Assembly: GCF_036898095.1 (NCBI RefSeq)
Contig: NC_090744.1
Span: 13,111,143 to 13,175,142, forward strand
Reading direction: 5' to 3'
Length of the DNA: 64,000 bases
From: Palaemon carinicauda
Lineage: Eukaryota > Arthropoda > Malacostraca > Decapoda > Palaemonidae
Numbering within the stretch: position 1 is the first letter of the stretch; every line of letters begins with the position of its first letter. The notes beneath the pieces were generated by a model. It was not told the DNA's origin, made no database searches, and saw only the letters and a list, made by a program, of their open reading frames with translations. This document shows, piece after piece, positions 10,895-22,323 of the stretch. The position numbers and the translations under genes are program-made.

Positions 10895-11247
10895 TTACTA
10901 AACTACATCCCTAGTTGGAAAAGCAGAATGCTATAAGCCCTAGGGCTCCAACAGGGATTATATCCCAGTGAGGAAAGGAAATAAGGAAACTTCAAGAAAA
11001 GTAATTGACAATTAATATAAAATATCTTAAGAACAGAGACAACATTGAAATAAATATTTAAATTATAAACTATAGAAACTTTAAGAAAAGCAAGAGGAGA
11101 AATAAAATAGAATAGTGTACCCAAGTGCACCCTCAAGCAAGAAAACTCTACCCCAAGACAGTGAAAGACCATGGTAAAGAAGCTATGGCACTATCCAAGA
11201 TCAGAGAACAATCGTTTGATTTTGTAGTGTCCTTCTCCTAGAAGAGC
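10804..11247 (+). repeat. R1 repeat, copy 3, with a 90-bp (TTA)n head
   Basis: Starts with about 30 uninterrupted TTA units (10804-10893), then the R1 body through CCTCAAGCAAGAAAACTC and GTGTCCTTCTCCTAGAAGAG. Right after it, GCAATGTAATTGTTCAGTGG (11252-11271) is the reverse complement of the part that normally follows in R1, so the end is rearranged. Confidence 0.82.
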
Positions 11248-11950
11248 TCCGCAATGTAATTGTTCAGTGGCTTCTTCCCCCAGATGCTGAAGCCTTGATG
11301 AGGATGGGGGCTTAGGGACTAGCAGTTGGGCTCTAATGAACAATGGGAACTACTTCCCCACTGGACCTCGGTGCCCAACTGTTGATCCAACTAAATTAGT
11401 CAGCACTCTCTCTCCGTTCTTTTGATTACTTCTTATTTTCTCTCATCTCTTCCTCTTGGGCATGAACTTGTTGACGACTTTAGCTTGTACGATTTAGGTT
11501 TTGACTGCTGCTTTGGATTTGGCGCTGGGTGGGATGGATGTCATACCATCTCAACCTGTACAAATTTAGACGCCATCACCCTCTGGCAGACCCCATTGGG
11601 TGCAGACTAAGTCTGTTAAGAGTCGGGCTCCAATGATCCGGTTTTAAGTCGCCCATATTTGCGGGTAATGGGTGACGCTAGGCATTGGAGTCGTCGGTGG
11701 GAGGGGCTAACTACCCCCACTGACCAGTGTACACCCACCTTAAGAGAGGCAGCCCCTCTCTAATAGAGGACTGGTCCCCGCTGAAGCCTCTTCTCGTGTT
11801 GGGCCACATGGGATAGGAGGACTGAAATCCTCCGATAAGAGCTGGATAACCCGGCTTGCTTCTACTCCAAAAACTAACCCCTCTGTTGACGACCCGGAAA
11901 CTCTAAAGGACCATGCTACTTATGTTCAAAAACAAAGTAATTTGGGTGAC

Positions 11951-13574
11951 ATGGAGAATTTGCGAATCCTTCACGTCATTCAGATCCCCATTGAAACCAA
12001 TTACGATGTTCTATATAAATTATTTCAATGTTATGGTCACATCAGGGAAATTAGAATGAGGCATGAAGGTGACAAATGGGATTCATGGATATCATTTGAT
12101 AACCATGATGAAGCATTCAAAGCTATCAATGATATCATAAATATTAAAATCAGTAATTTGAATTTCAAGGGTGCTCTTTGCGATCGGGTACCTAAGAATC
12201 TGGATGTATATAGGCCTGCAGATTGGATTGATAAAAGTATAGAGGTAGTTGTACCTTCCCAGAGAAAGCCAAAACCACCAAAGTGGCTTGTTGCTCAATC
12301 AAAAGGGAGTACTGGAAATTATTTCAAAATATGTAAATTTCTTCAAAAGAAAGTAGGTACTATCGCACCAGGAGATATATCTCGGTTTGGAAAGAACAGT
12401 TTCCTAATAAGTGCCAAATCAGAAACTCAATCGGTTATACTTTCCAATTTAAATACAGATAACGAAGACATAAAGCTGGATATGAAACCCCATCTAAACT
12501 TCAGTTATGGAAGGGGAGTTGTTTTTAATTGAGACTTATATGAATTCACAGAAGAGGAGATATTGGCCATGTGTCCTTTAACTGTGTGGAAAGTGCATAA
12601 AGTCCCTGGAATGTGAATGATTATCCTGACTTTCCAGGATGCTGATGTGCCTTTCCACATTTACATAGAGAATGAACGAATTAAAGTGCGAACTTTTAAG
12701 CAGAAGCCACTGCAATGTTTTAATTGCTTTAGATATGGGCACCCATCTAAAGTATGTAAGAATGATAAAATGTGTAGTACATGCTCTAATGTTTACCATG
12801 GAGACTGTACACTAGAGGCCAATTGTATAAACTGCAATTTGAATCGCAAATCTACGGATAGGAACTGCCAGCAATATAAATTGGAAGAGGCTGCTCTCAA
12901 TAAATCCAGTATCGAACACATAAGTGTGGGGCATGCCAAGAGACTATTGAGTAAATCAGCAAGTTATGCAAAAGTATTGAAATCAGGAGAAAAAATGAGG
13001 CAGGAGACATCCAACCCACCTAATACTGCCTCTATTCCCCCAGAAAAGAAATTTGCCATCTTCTGATAGAATTCTAGAGGATAAGGCAAGAATATCACGT
13101 AAGACCTTTCTCACCTCTAGTAAACCTTTGTCCCCCACTACAAAGGATAATACTAACCTCTCTCAGGCTATATCTTTGCCTGATTTGATGGAGGTTCCAC
13201 ATGAAACAGAATTATCAGGTGCGCCTGTAGTGGGGAAAACATCAAAACCTAATAAATCACCACCTGTCAATAGGAAAAGAGAGAGACCTCCATCTCTCTC
13301 ACCCCCATCCATTAAAAACACCAAAGTTATGACATCAAATAGATATGATGTTTTGCCTGTTGATATTTCAGATCAACAGGAAAACTTCTTGAATCAATCA
13401 AAAATTCAAGTGGAGGTTCACCATCCCCCACAATAATTAGGTAATAACAACACTGAAAAGGCTAATATAAAACCTAATTTATCAAGACCCAAACTTAAAA
13501 AGCCTACAGAAAATATTGTCAAATCAAAAACTGTCAATGGGAAGACCTCATCAAAGATGTCTTCCAGAAAATAA
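11951..13574 (+). pseudogene. LINE ORF1: RRM-like plus CCHC zinc knuckles
   Basis: The first ATG in frame is at 11951; the frame is open back to 11744, so the ancestral start may have been further upstream. The N-terminal part (NLRILHVIQIPIETNYDVLY, then YGHIREIRMRHEGDKWDSWI) has the beta-alpha-beta spacing of an RRM. A zinc knuckle CFNCFRYGHPSKVC (C-x2-C-x4-H-x4-C) and a second CSTCSNVYHGDC follow, and then a Lys/Pro/Ser-rich tail. Family role: an RNA-binding protein that packages the element RNA. Breaks: TGA at 12530-12532 and 12614-12616 (same frame), a frameshift near 13055, and TAA at 13434-13436. The frame then runs to TAA at 13572. Confidence 0.85.
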
Positions 13575-16500
13575 TACATAGTTTTTTCATCCATTTTGCA
13601 ATGGAATTGTCAGGGTTTGAGGGCCAAATATGAAGAACTTAAGCTCTTAATTCACGAGCATTCCCCCATAATTGTATGTCTCCAGGAGAGCAAGCTTGAT
13701 GCTAATACCCCTTGTCCTCGCGAATATATTAGTTATAGGACACCTTATGATCACGGAGTAGGGAGCCATGGCGGAAGTCTCATGTACATTCGTCGAGATG
13801 TTCCCCAAATACCTATATCTATACGTACAACCCTGCAGGCAGTTGTTGTACAAATTGATATAGGGAGAAAATATACAATATGCTCTCTGTACTTACCTCC
13901 AATGATAATATTTTATATGATGATTTAGCAGAGGTCATTCAACAACTCCCTCAACCTTTTCTCTTACTGGGAGATATGAATGGTAGACATCCTTTATGGG
14001 GTGATGTTTTGGCCAACACAAGGGGCAATATTATCTCATCAATTGTGGAGAATGAGGATGTGGGACTCCTTAATACAGGAGAGCCCACACACTTCCATGT
14101 TCAGACAGGTACTTTGTCATGCATTGACCTTTCAATTGCAAGCTCTAACTGCCTTCTTGATTTTGATTGGAGGACATTAGATGATTGGCATACTAGTGAT
14201 CATGCACCAATCATTATAAACACCAACAAGGGTCCGCCTTTGCAAAGATCGCCACGTTGGAATCTAGACAAGGCAGACTGGGTTAAATTTTCTGAGCTAA
14301 GTGAAATCGAAGGGAGAGCAGAACAGTTTGAAAGTGTTGATGATGCCATAGACCTACTGAATGGAACTCTTCATACAGCAGGAGTCAATTCAATTCCCAA
14401 AACAACAGGGTTATTCAAACGACGACCAGTCCCGTGGTGGTCTTCAGAACTAACTGGACTCCACAGAGCCACAAGAAGATCTCTAACACGATTGCGTAGA
14501 CGCAGAACTGATGAGAATTTAATTATGTACAAGAAATGTAGAGCACAGTTCCGTCGTGCCATGAAAGAAGCAAGGCGCCAGTCATGGATGTCTTTTGTTT
14601 CCTCCATTAACAGTAGAACACCACCATCTTCTGTGTGGAGGAAAGTAAAAAAGATAGCTGGCAAATTCACCCCCAACCCACCACCAGTGTTGAAGGTGAA
14701 TGGCCAGTATGTAACTGAAGCAAATGAAGTTAGCAATGCCCTGGCTAATCATTTTTCAAATGTATCCAGCAAGTGTGAAGGAGCCCCTGGTCACCAGTAT
14801 AGGAGCACTGAAGAAAAGAAAATTTTAAATTTTGCAACAAGAAGGGAAGAGTCGTATAATTCTCCTTTCACTGAAAGAGAATTTGATTCCGCACTTGCTC
14901 ATTGCAATGATAGAGCCCCTGGACCCGATGGAGTTCCATATGTAATGATTAAACATGTACATTTTAATACAAAGCTATTTATTTTAAGCATTATTAATAG
15001 AATATGGCATGATCATAGTTACCCAAGTGTTTGGGAACTTGCCATTATTCTAGCCTTTTTAAAACCCGGTAAAGACAAGTTTTTAGCAGCAAACTATCGT
15101 CCTATTGCATTGACATCTTGTTTATATAAAATCATGGAGAAGATGGTCAATGCAAGGCTGATGTGGTAACTTGAAAAGAAAGGTATTTTATCACCGATTC
15201 AATGTGGATTCCGAAAAATGCACTCAACGACTGATGTGTTGATACGACTTGAGTCTTCTATTTGTGAAGCCTTTGCTTCCAAACAGCACCATGTTACAGT
15301 ATTTTTTGACCTTGAAAAGGCATATGATACCACATGGAGATAGGGTATACTTAAAACCATTCATGAATTGGGATTGAGAGGAGAGCTGCCACTATTTATT
15401 CAGGTATTTCTTTCACGTAGAGTTTTTCAAGTGAGAGTTGGGGATACTCTATCAGAGAGTAAGTGCCAGGAAGAAGGAGTTCCTCAGGGTAGTGTGCTGA
15501 GTGTAACCCTTTTTGCACTAGCAATTAATGGGATATCCTTAGCCATTCCCCAGGATGTTCTCTCAACATCATTTGTGGATGATCTCTCCATATCATTTGC
15601 TGGCACTAGAATGGCAATGGTTGAGAGAAAAATCCAACTCGCTATTGATAGAATTATCCAGTGGGCTGACATGAATGGATTTAGGTTCTCGACAAGTAAA
15701 ACTACCATTGTCCATTTTTGTCGTATCCGGGGAGTACATCCAGACCCGGATATATACATTAAAGGTCAACGGATACCATGTGCAAGAGAAGCTAAATTTT
15801 TAGGTTTCATATTTGATTGTAGGCTTACATGGGTTTCTCACTTAAAAGCGTTAAAAGCTAAATGTGTTGAAGCTCTGAATATCTTAAAAGTATTGTCCCA
15901 TACATCATGGGGGGCAGACCGCAATACTATTTTAAAATTATACAAGGCCTTGATTTTTTCCAAAATTAGTTATGGTTGTGAAATATATTCTTCAGCCACC
16001 CCAAGCCTGTTAAAAATATTAGACTCGATACATCATGCAAGTATTAGATTGTCTACTGGAGCTTTTAAAACCTCACCTATCCCAAGTCTCCTTGTTGATG
16101 CTGGAGAGTTACCTCTAGACCTTTACCGAGTGTCTTCCATTATTCGGTATTGGTTTAGATTGCAAAGACTCCCTAACTCTCTAGCCTTTCAGACTGCAAG
16201 CCTTGTAAGACACCCATCATACTTTGAGTTGCACCCAAAATCTCCTCAACCTTATGGCTTTCGGGTGAAACGATTATTAAATAGTCTGGATATAATTAGA
16301 AATAAGGTACTTCCATTCAAGGTATCATGAACGCCGCCATGGAAGTTACCAGAGATATCTTTTTGTAAATATTTTATTGGAGATAAGAAGAATATGTCAG
16401 ACCTAGAAGCCAGGTCTCTTTTTAATGAACATGTTAAAGAACATAGAAGGTCAACTTTTATCTATACTGATGGCTCCAAATCTGATGCTGGCGTTGGATT

Positions 16501-17299
16501 TGGAGTACATAGTAATGGTTTTAATTGTAGAGGATTGTAGAGGTGCACTTCCTCTGACCGCTTCCATATTTACTGCCGAACTGTATGGCATATTAACCGC
16601 TATTGAGAAAATAGCTTTGGAGAAGGAGGGTAATTTTACAATTTTTAGTGATGCAAGGAGTGTCCTTCAAGCTATAGAAGTTTTTAATTCTAATAACCCT
16701 CTAGTTTTAAAGACTTTAGAATGGCTTTTTATTATTGGACGGAGAGGTATAACAGTTCAATTTTGTTGGGTTCCAGCACATGTAGGTGTGTCTGGGAATG
16801 AGAAGGCGGATTTACTGGCGAAGAATGCGGCATCCGAGTTGCTACCAAGGAGGTATCCCATTCCGTGTAACGATTTCCTACCTTACATCAAGAAATTGGT
16901 TTGTGATAAATGGCAACAGCACTGGGATAGTCAAGATGGCAATAAAATGAGTGAAGTAACAAATATCATATCACCTTGGAGGTATAACATGATACTGTAC
17001 CCCGAAAATGGGAGACGACTCTATGTTGTCTCCGTATTGGTCACACACGGTTGACACATGAGTTTCTGCTAAAGGGCCAACACCAACCGTATTGCGAGGA
17101 CTGTTTGGTACCTTTAACAGTGAGGCATTTGTTGACCGAATGCCCTAATTTTACTAACTTAAGAAATAGATATCTGTTTGAGGCTCGGGGTGAGGATGGC
17201 AGGTTCATCCTTGCCAAGATTCTTGGACATGATGTGTCCTACTATGCGAGCGGAATTTTTAGATTTATTTCAGAAGCAGGTCTTCTGAAAACACTTTAA
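13575..17299 (+). pseudogene. LINE ORF2: endonuclease, reverse transcriptase, RNase H
   Basis: Begins in the same frame as, and directly after, the ORF1 stop. No ATG precedes the first conserved residues (LQWNCQGLRAKYEEL), but an ATA at 13578 could be a mutated start. AP-like endonuclease: QESKL, LLLGDMNGRHPLWG, SDHAPI. RT: RAPGPDGVPY, LKPGKDKFLAANYRPIAL, FFDLEKAYDTTW, EGVPQGSVLSVTLF and STSFVDDLSISFAG (the FVDD catalytic pair). RNase H: YTDGSKSDAGVGFG, TAELYGIL, FSDARSVLQAI and VPAHVGVSGNEKADLLAK. The C-terminal segment contains CEDC and HLLTEC. Lesions: frameshift near 13902, TAA at 15167, TAG near 15340, TGA at 16328, a 10-bp tandem duplication near 16530 that shifts frame inside RNase H, and a shift near 17020. 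Confidence 0.92.
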
Positions 17300-17433
17300 C
17301 TATTGTAATGACTTCTTAATTTTTATGGTTTTAATTGAATTCTCTTTTAATTTTCATATACTGTATAGTAAATGGTATCGGCATCAATGACCTTAGATGT
17401 CAGGATGCCAGAAAACTTTCAATCAATCAATCG
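17300..17433 (+). repeat. LINE 3' UTR and AATC tail
   Basis: A short AT-rich UTR ending TCGGCATCAATGACCTTAGA, a GTCAGGATGCCAGAAAAC block and AATCAATCAATC. The same end occurs alone at 23670-23788, which fixes the true 3' terminus of the family. Confidence 0.85.
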
Positions 17434-17704
17434 GGACTAGCCTCAGGGCACGTATCCTTCCGCCTGAGTTGGTCCTCACAGAAAACGGAAGTAGGGTAAA
17501 CTACACAAAACTGGTCGGTTGATAGGAGATTCCAGGTACTCCTAAGAAAGTAGTTCTCGGTAAGTATGTTAGGAAAAATACAAATTACTTAAAAATTTGT
17601 GATATTATTGCACACTAAATACAATTTTCCCACTTCATGGTCATGTGATATCATAATTCACATTAACCTCCCCCCCCACAGATGCAAATTTTGAAAATTT
17701 AAAG

Positions 17705-17998
17705 GTTGCGCATGAATGGCATAGGTAAGACCGTGACAATGCCTTAGCTATCAAAACAATGCCTTAGAGACTGACCATACACACACATGATCAGTGCCCA
17801 AGCCTCTCAAGCCAGGATCAGGGAGGGTCAGGCAATGGCTGCTGATGACTCAGCAGGTAGACTATAGGCTCTCCCAAACCCCCCCATTCTTAGCTCAAGG
17901 ATGGTGAGGTTGCAAACACTACAAGAAACTATCGAGTCTGATCGGGACTTAAACTCCAGTCTGGCGAATACCAGGCATAGACATTTCCAGTAGATGTC
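17705..17998 (-). mobile_element. tRNA-derived SINE, copy 2
   Basis: Inverted copy of the SINE body. On + it shows GCGCATGAATGGCATAGG, GACTCAGCAGGTAGACTATA, CTTAGCTCAAGGATGGTGAG and ACTACAAGAAACTATCGAGT. The tRNA-like head lies near 17960-17998 and is degraded. Confidence 0.75.
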
Positions 17999-18273
17999 CA
18001 ATACTGCCATCCAGTTTATTGACTTTATTGACTTGTCTTCCTGACTTCGGCAAGAAAGCACCAGCTTATGGAAAGCCAGGGCAGCTAAGTGTATGGGAAA
18101 TTTTTAACTACCGTGGTGTGATGAAAACATCGTTGTTCCAAGTCTTATCTTGTGTGGTGCCAAGATTATCTACCATGTCTTACCTCGTTATGTAAGAATT
18201 AAGATTATGTGAATAATATTTTTAAGCTTCATTCGCCATACTTTTTTTTATTGATTTATCAATGTCATGTATG
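17999..18273. other. No gene seen
   Basis: AT-rich spacer between a SINE and a MITE; nothing recognised. Confidence 0.5.
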
Positions 18274-18583
18274 TTAACCCTTTTACCCCCAAAGGACGTA
18301 CTGGTACGTTCCACAAAACTCATCCCTTTACCCCCATGGACGTACCGGTACGTCCTTGCATAAAAATGCTATTTAAATTTTTTTCTGCATATTTTTGATA
18401 ATTTTTTGAGAAACTTTAGGCATTTTCCAAGAGAATGAGACCAACCTGACCTCTCTATGTCAAAAATTAAAGCTGTTAGAGCAATTTAAAGAAAATATAC
18501 TGCAAAATGTGCTTGAAAAAAAATAGCCCCATGGGGGTTAAAGGTTGGAAATTTCCAAATAGCTTGGGGGTAAAAGGGTTAAT
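18274..18583. mobile_element. piggyBac-like MITE, copy 2
   Basis: TTAA at both ends, CCCTTTTACCCCCA start and GGGGGTAAAAGGG end, with the palindrome GGACGTACCGGTACGTCC inside (18338-18355). Same orientation as copy 1. Confidence 0.85.
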
Positions 18584-18658
18584 CTACTTGTTGATTTTTT
18601 TTTTAATTCTAAATGCCGGATACATATGCCTACTGCGTTATATTCTGTAAATTATTGG

Positions 18659-18967
18659 TTAAGCCTTTTACCCCCCCAAGGACGTACTGGTACGTTTCAC
18701 AAAAGCCATCCCTTTACCCCCATGGACGTACCGGTATGTCCTTGCAAAAAAATTTACAAAAATTTTGTTTTCATATTTTTGATAATTTTTTGAGAAAATT
18801 CAGGCATTTTCCAAGAGAATGAGACCAACCTGACCTCTCTATGACAAAAATTAAGGCTGTTAGAGCAATTTAAAAGAAAATATACTTCAAAATGTGCTGG
18901 GAAAAAAATAACCCCCTGGGGGTTAAGGGTTGGAAATTTCCAAATAGCCTGGGGGTAAAAGGGTTAA
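18659..18967. mobile_element. piggyBac-like MITE, copy 3
   Basis: TTAA-bounded, 309 bp, same orientation as copy 2 and only 75 bp beyond it. The left end is altered (GCCTTTTACCCCCCCAAGG), and the central palindrome carries one change (GGACGTACCGGTATGTCC). Confidence 0.83.
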
Positions 18968-19894
18968 AATATTATGGTCTTGCTAGATGGTTCCATATAC
19001 TGGAAGCTTTTTTAACAATAAGAAAAGTGATTACTTAAGCTATATCTTATATTAGTTGAATATGAAAAGGTTGTGACAGCTTTTGACAGCATTTCCTTTT
19101 TATTTCAGATAACTTCAGTGGTAGAGCAGTTGAACATGTTAACGCTGGAAGACCTCTTGTTTCAGCATTTTCTCAAGATTTACATCAAAACACCGCTATT
19201 GTTTATTTTTATTTTAGTGTACATTAATTCAAATCTTAAAGTATTATAACCCCTCTACAATAGTCCATTGATTGGAAATATTTTTTGATAAGCTAAAATC
19301 TGTTTTTTGATATACTTTTTTTTCAGGACATTTGTCACTTTTCATAATTTTAATTGGAATTAACTTTAAATAGAATGCATTTATAAGGTATTTGGGACGA
19401 GTTCTTTCTGCTTTGGAATCGGAATGTAAAAATATGGTTTGAAATAGGATACTGAACATAATTTCAAAATAATGACCTCAAGTAAATTCCTTATAGAAAT
19501 AGCCTAAAGTAAGCATTTTTTTTTTTCCATCATTGCACTACTAAAATTGGATCATTTTGGGGACAGTTTTTGTCACTTTAAAAATATGCCACAGACTGGT
19601 CTGTGGTAATAAAGATATCGTAATATAACTTGGTAATGAAATTTGGTCAAATTTGAGGATTTTTCTATTTTGTATAAGCACAAAAATGTATTATTAGGAT
19701 TAGTTAACATGCTTACCCATCCCAGCTTGATCTTGGTGTCATTAGTATGTTGACAAATATGATTTTTATATATCAGTTCTTATATACTTTTTGATGCCTT
19801 GTAAAATGTGCAATTTAGTTTGAAATAGATAATCAGTTTATTGAATGAGCAGCATGGTCAAGATCTTTATTGATCATTTATTTAATAAGGATTT
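18968..19894. other. No gene seen
   Basis: AT-rich DNA with T-runs. No motif, repeat or coding sense recognised. Confidence 0.5.
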
Positions 19895-22320
19895 GTTCCG
19901 TAACCGAAATACAAACCACGCTATTTACATTGGGTTTACCTTTCGGCGTAGCTGAAATGGCGAGCCATTAGAATTTAACGAGGGTGTGTTACCCCCGCGC
20001 TAGTTAGCAGGGGGCTAGGGGAGTGGTAGCTAGCTACCCCTCCCCCCCTCACACACCGGTGAACTGCTTCACTTCACTTTTGGCTTGGACAATGGACAGA
20101 CGTCTCTGTCTTTGTCCTCGCTTGGCAGCCATTGTTTGTTTTGTCTTTACTTAATCACTTACTTTTCTTTTACTCAATATATATGTAAACATTTTTTTGT
20201 GTTTATGTATATATTTGAGTATAGAAATCAGTAAGTTTCCTTTTCAGAGTTTGTGCTTGTGTGTGTAGTGTACGATATCTCCGTGGAGCCCTCGGCAGTT
20301 AGGCCACCATGGTGTAATTTCATGGGTCGTGATCGAGTTTGACTACGGTCTTTCTCTCTCTCTCTCTGAGGTCATTTCCCCTTTTACTACGTTACTTTTA
20401 CTACGTCTTGAGTAGTTTCTTTCCCGTGTGGGTGGGGTTGCTACGCCGTACGTTTTGTCTCAATTAGTTTATGAATCTAATTGTATTTGTTGATTTTTCA
20501 GCTTTTGTAGAACGATTCCTTTCGGGGTTTTCGTTCTTTCTTTAGTGTTCATTCATTTTTACATAATTACATAGTTACATAATTATAATTGTTATAATTC
20601 TGTGTTGGTTACAGCTCTCCTTCCGTGAGTGTAAGTGGTTGTGAGGGCACGTGCCTGTTGTGTAGTTCTTGTGTTCCTTCCCTCGGGATTCCTCCTCGGA
20701 GCCTTTCCGGGGGAATGGATGTTAACTAATGATTTTTGTTTTTATTTTTCACAGTTACCGATCTAGTTCGTTTTTGTAATGTGACAACGGAGAGAGCTGT
20801 CTTGTTGAGGCCTGGGGATTCGGCTGTTGCTGCCTCCCCTATAGATCTTCGTCAGGAGCGTGTCTCCTTCTGGAAGTACTCCCGTGACGATTGACATCTC
20901 TCCAGTTCATTTTAGAACACTCAGGAGGCTCGCCTCCTTGGGTGGGTAGCTTTCCTTCCGAGGGAAGTTTTTCTGTCCAGGCTTGAGTTTTTTACCTTTG
21001 GGGGGTTCTTCTCTTGCTTTTTTTTCGTGCGACTATGCTCTTGGTGCTGAGTGGTCGCACCTGCAGTTACGCTCAAGGGACTGGGCAACTGCAGGAGCCC
21101 CTCTTCGGAGGATTGCTCTTTTTAGGTCACTGGCTGACCTGTCTCTTCTACGAAGTGTCGTTCACCATAAGGCTCACCGTCCGATACGTCGTAAGGGCCT
21201 CCCATCTCCCTATAAGGGTGCTAAGAGGCGCCCTTTTGAATCTCCGTATGCAGCCTGCAGCTCCTTCCTCTTTAGATTTCTCCGGGGATCGATCTCCAAC
21301 GCCTTCTTGACCTTCCGCCCCTGATGCAGATGGACAGCAGTCTGACCTCGTCTTCCAACGGACAACGGTCTCTTCTGGGCAAAGGGTTGCCTCCCACGGG
21401 GGTGCTTCCCTTGCGTGTCAGGGTTCCCCTGCGCACCCTTCTGCAGTGTTCTCTTCTGCTCAGTGTTAGCGCACAGGCGCTTTCCTGCTCATCAGCATTT
21501 TCCTGATTGCTAGCTCTCTCCTGTTCGCCAGCGCTCTCCTGTTCATCAGAGCTCTCCTGATGATCGTCGCTGCTGTTCCTGTTGTGTGCCCTGCCCGTCA
21601 GAGCGCACCTGCGCTTCCAGTTCCTGATACGTGCCCTGTGCGCCCACGTTCGCCCGTGCAATCTAGAACTTCGGTTCAGGTCTTGGACAAGGACTCTTCT
21701 TCTACGCACAGGATTCCACGCGTTGCCTTCTGCTCGCCAGCGATCACCAGCTCGCCAGTGACCACAGACGCGTCAACGTTCGCCTGCTCGTCAGCGATCT
21801 CCTGCGCGTCAACGATCGCCATCGATCTGCCACGTGTGTCAGGTCCCCTGGACACCATCAGTAGCAATCTAGCGCTCGCCTGCTGTAGACCACGATCTCC
21901 GGTAGCTGAGTCTAGCCGTAGATCTTCCTCCTGCTCGCCAGCGCTCACCTTTACTTTTGTCCTTCTGTGCGCCAGCTTCCTTCATTTGCCAGCGCACATA
22001 TGCGCGCCCTTTTCTGCCACGCACCAGTGGGCGCCAACTGTTTTTCCTGACCATCCAGGATCGCCTGATTGACAGCTCGCATCGACGCTCACCTTCCTGA
22101 TGCACCTGCGCGCCTTCTGATTAGCGCGATGCCCGCTAATCATCCCTTGTCTCTTACGCGTCAGCGATCTCGTACGCGCCCGCGCGATTCTTCGCCTGCA
22201 CGCTACCGTTTGTTAACGCACCACCGCTCGCCAACACGCCGTCGCTTGCCAACGCGCTATCGCTTGCCGACGCGCCATCACTTGCCAACGCCCCTTCTCG
22301 TAGAGAGAAATATGTTGAAT
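19895..22320 (+). mobile_element. DIRS-like element, 5' fragment with gag remnant
   Basis: The start (19895-20140) matches the start of the fragment at 24076 (AATACAAACCACGCTATTTA here, AATACAAACCGCACTATTTA there, then TTTCGGCGTAG, GAGCCATTA and a CTAGTTAGC hairpin block). This is the ITR type of DIRS elements in this window. A long leader follows, then a GC-rich region from about 20980 that codes in pieces for a Ser/Pro/Arg-rich protein with repeated RSPARQ-like units (21700-22300). Such low-complexity Arg/Ser/Pro stretches are plausible for a DIRS gag; this is inference. No RT or recombinase follows in recognisable form. Confidence 0.6.
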
Positions 22321-22323
22321 TAA
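20983..22323 (+). pseudogene. gag-like Arg/Ser/Pro-rich remnant
   Basis: Several short frames succeed one another. The early part (APLRRIALFRSLADLSLLRS, then RRKGLPSPYKGAKRRPFES) aligns by eye with PLRRTAAAHGQLADPM and RGLPSPSVKRRLFDS in the fragment at 24738. The later part repeats ARQRSPARQ-like units and ends with TRRRLPTRYRLPTRHHLPTP. The frame is broken by stops and shifts. The repeated CGCTCGCCAGCGATC-like DNA gives the stretch an unusually high GC content for this window. The gag assignment rests on the position behind a DIRS-type terminal repeat. Confidence 0.5.

Larger units (their letters stand above)
11275..17433 (+). mobile_element. I-type LINE, near full length, broken
   Basis: A non-LTR retrotransposon with a 5' UTR (about 11275-11950), ORF1 with RRM-like and CCHC zinc-knuckle regions, ORF2 with AP endonuclease, reverse transcriptase, RNase H and a C-terminal Cys/His segment, and a short 3' UTR ending in an AATCAATCAATC tail. 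An RNase H domain after the RT is characteristic of the I group. In-frame stops at 12530, 12614, 13434, 15167, 15340 and 16328 and frameshifts near 13055, 13902, 16535 and 17020 show that it is dead. The modest number of lesions suggests it is not very old. Confidence 0.9.

Noticed and set aside
11422..11610. 62-codon frame in the LINE 5' UTR as a gene
   Set aside because: No motif, and it lies in the leader of a retrotransposon.
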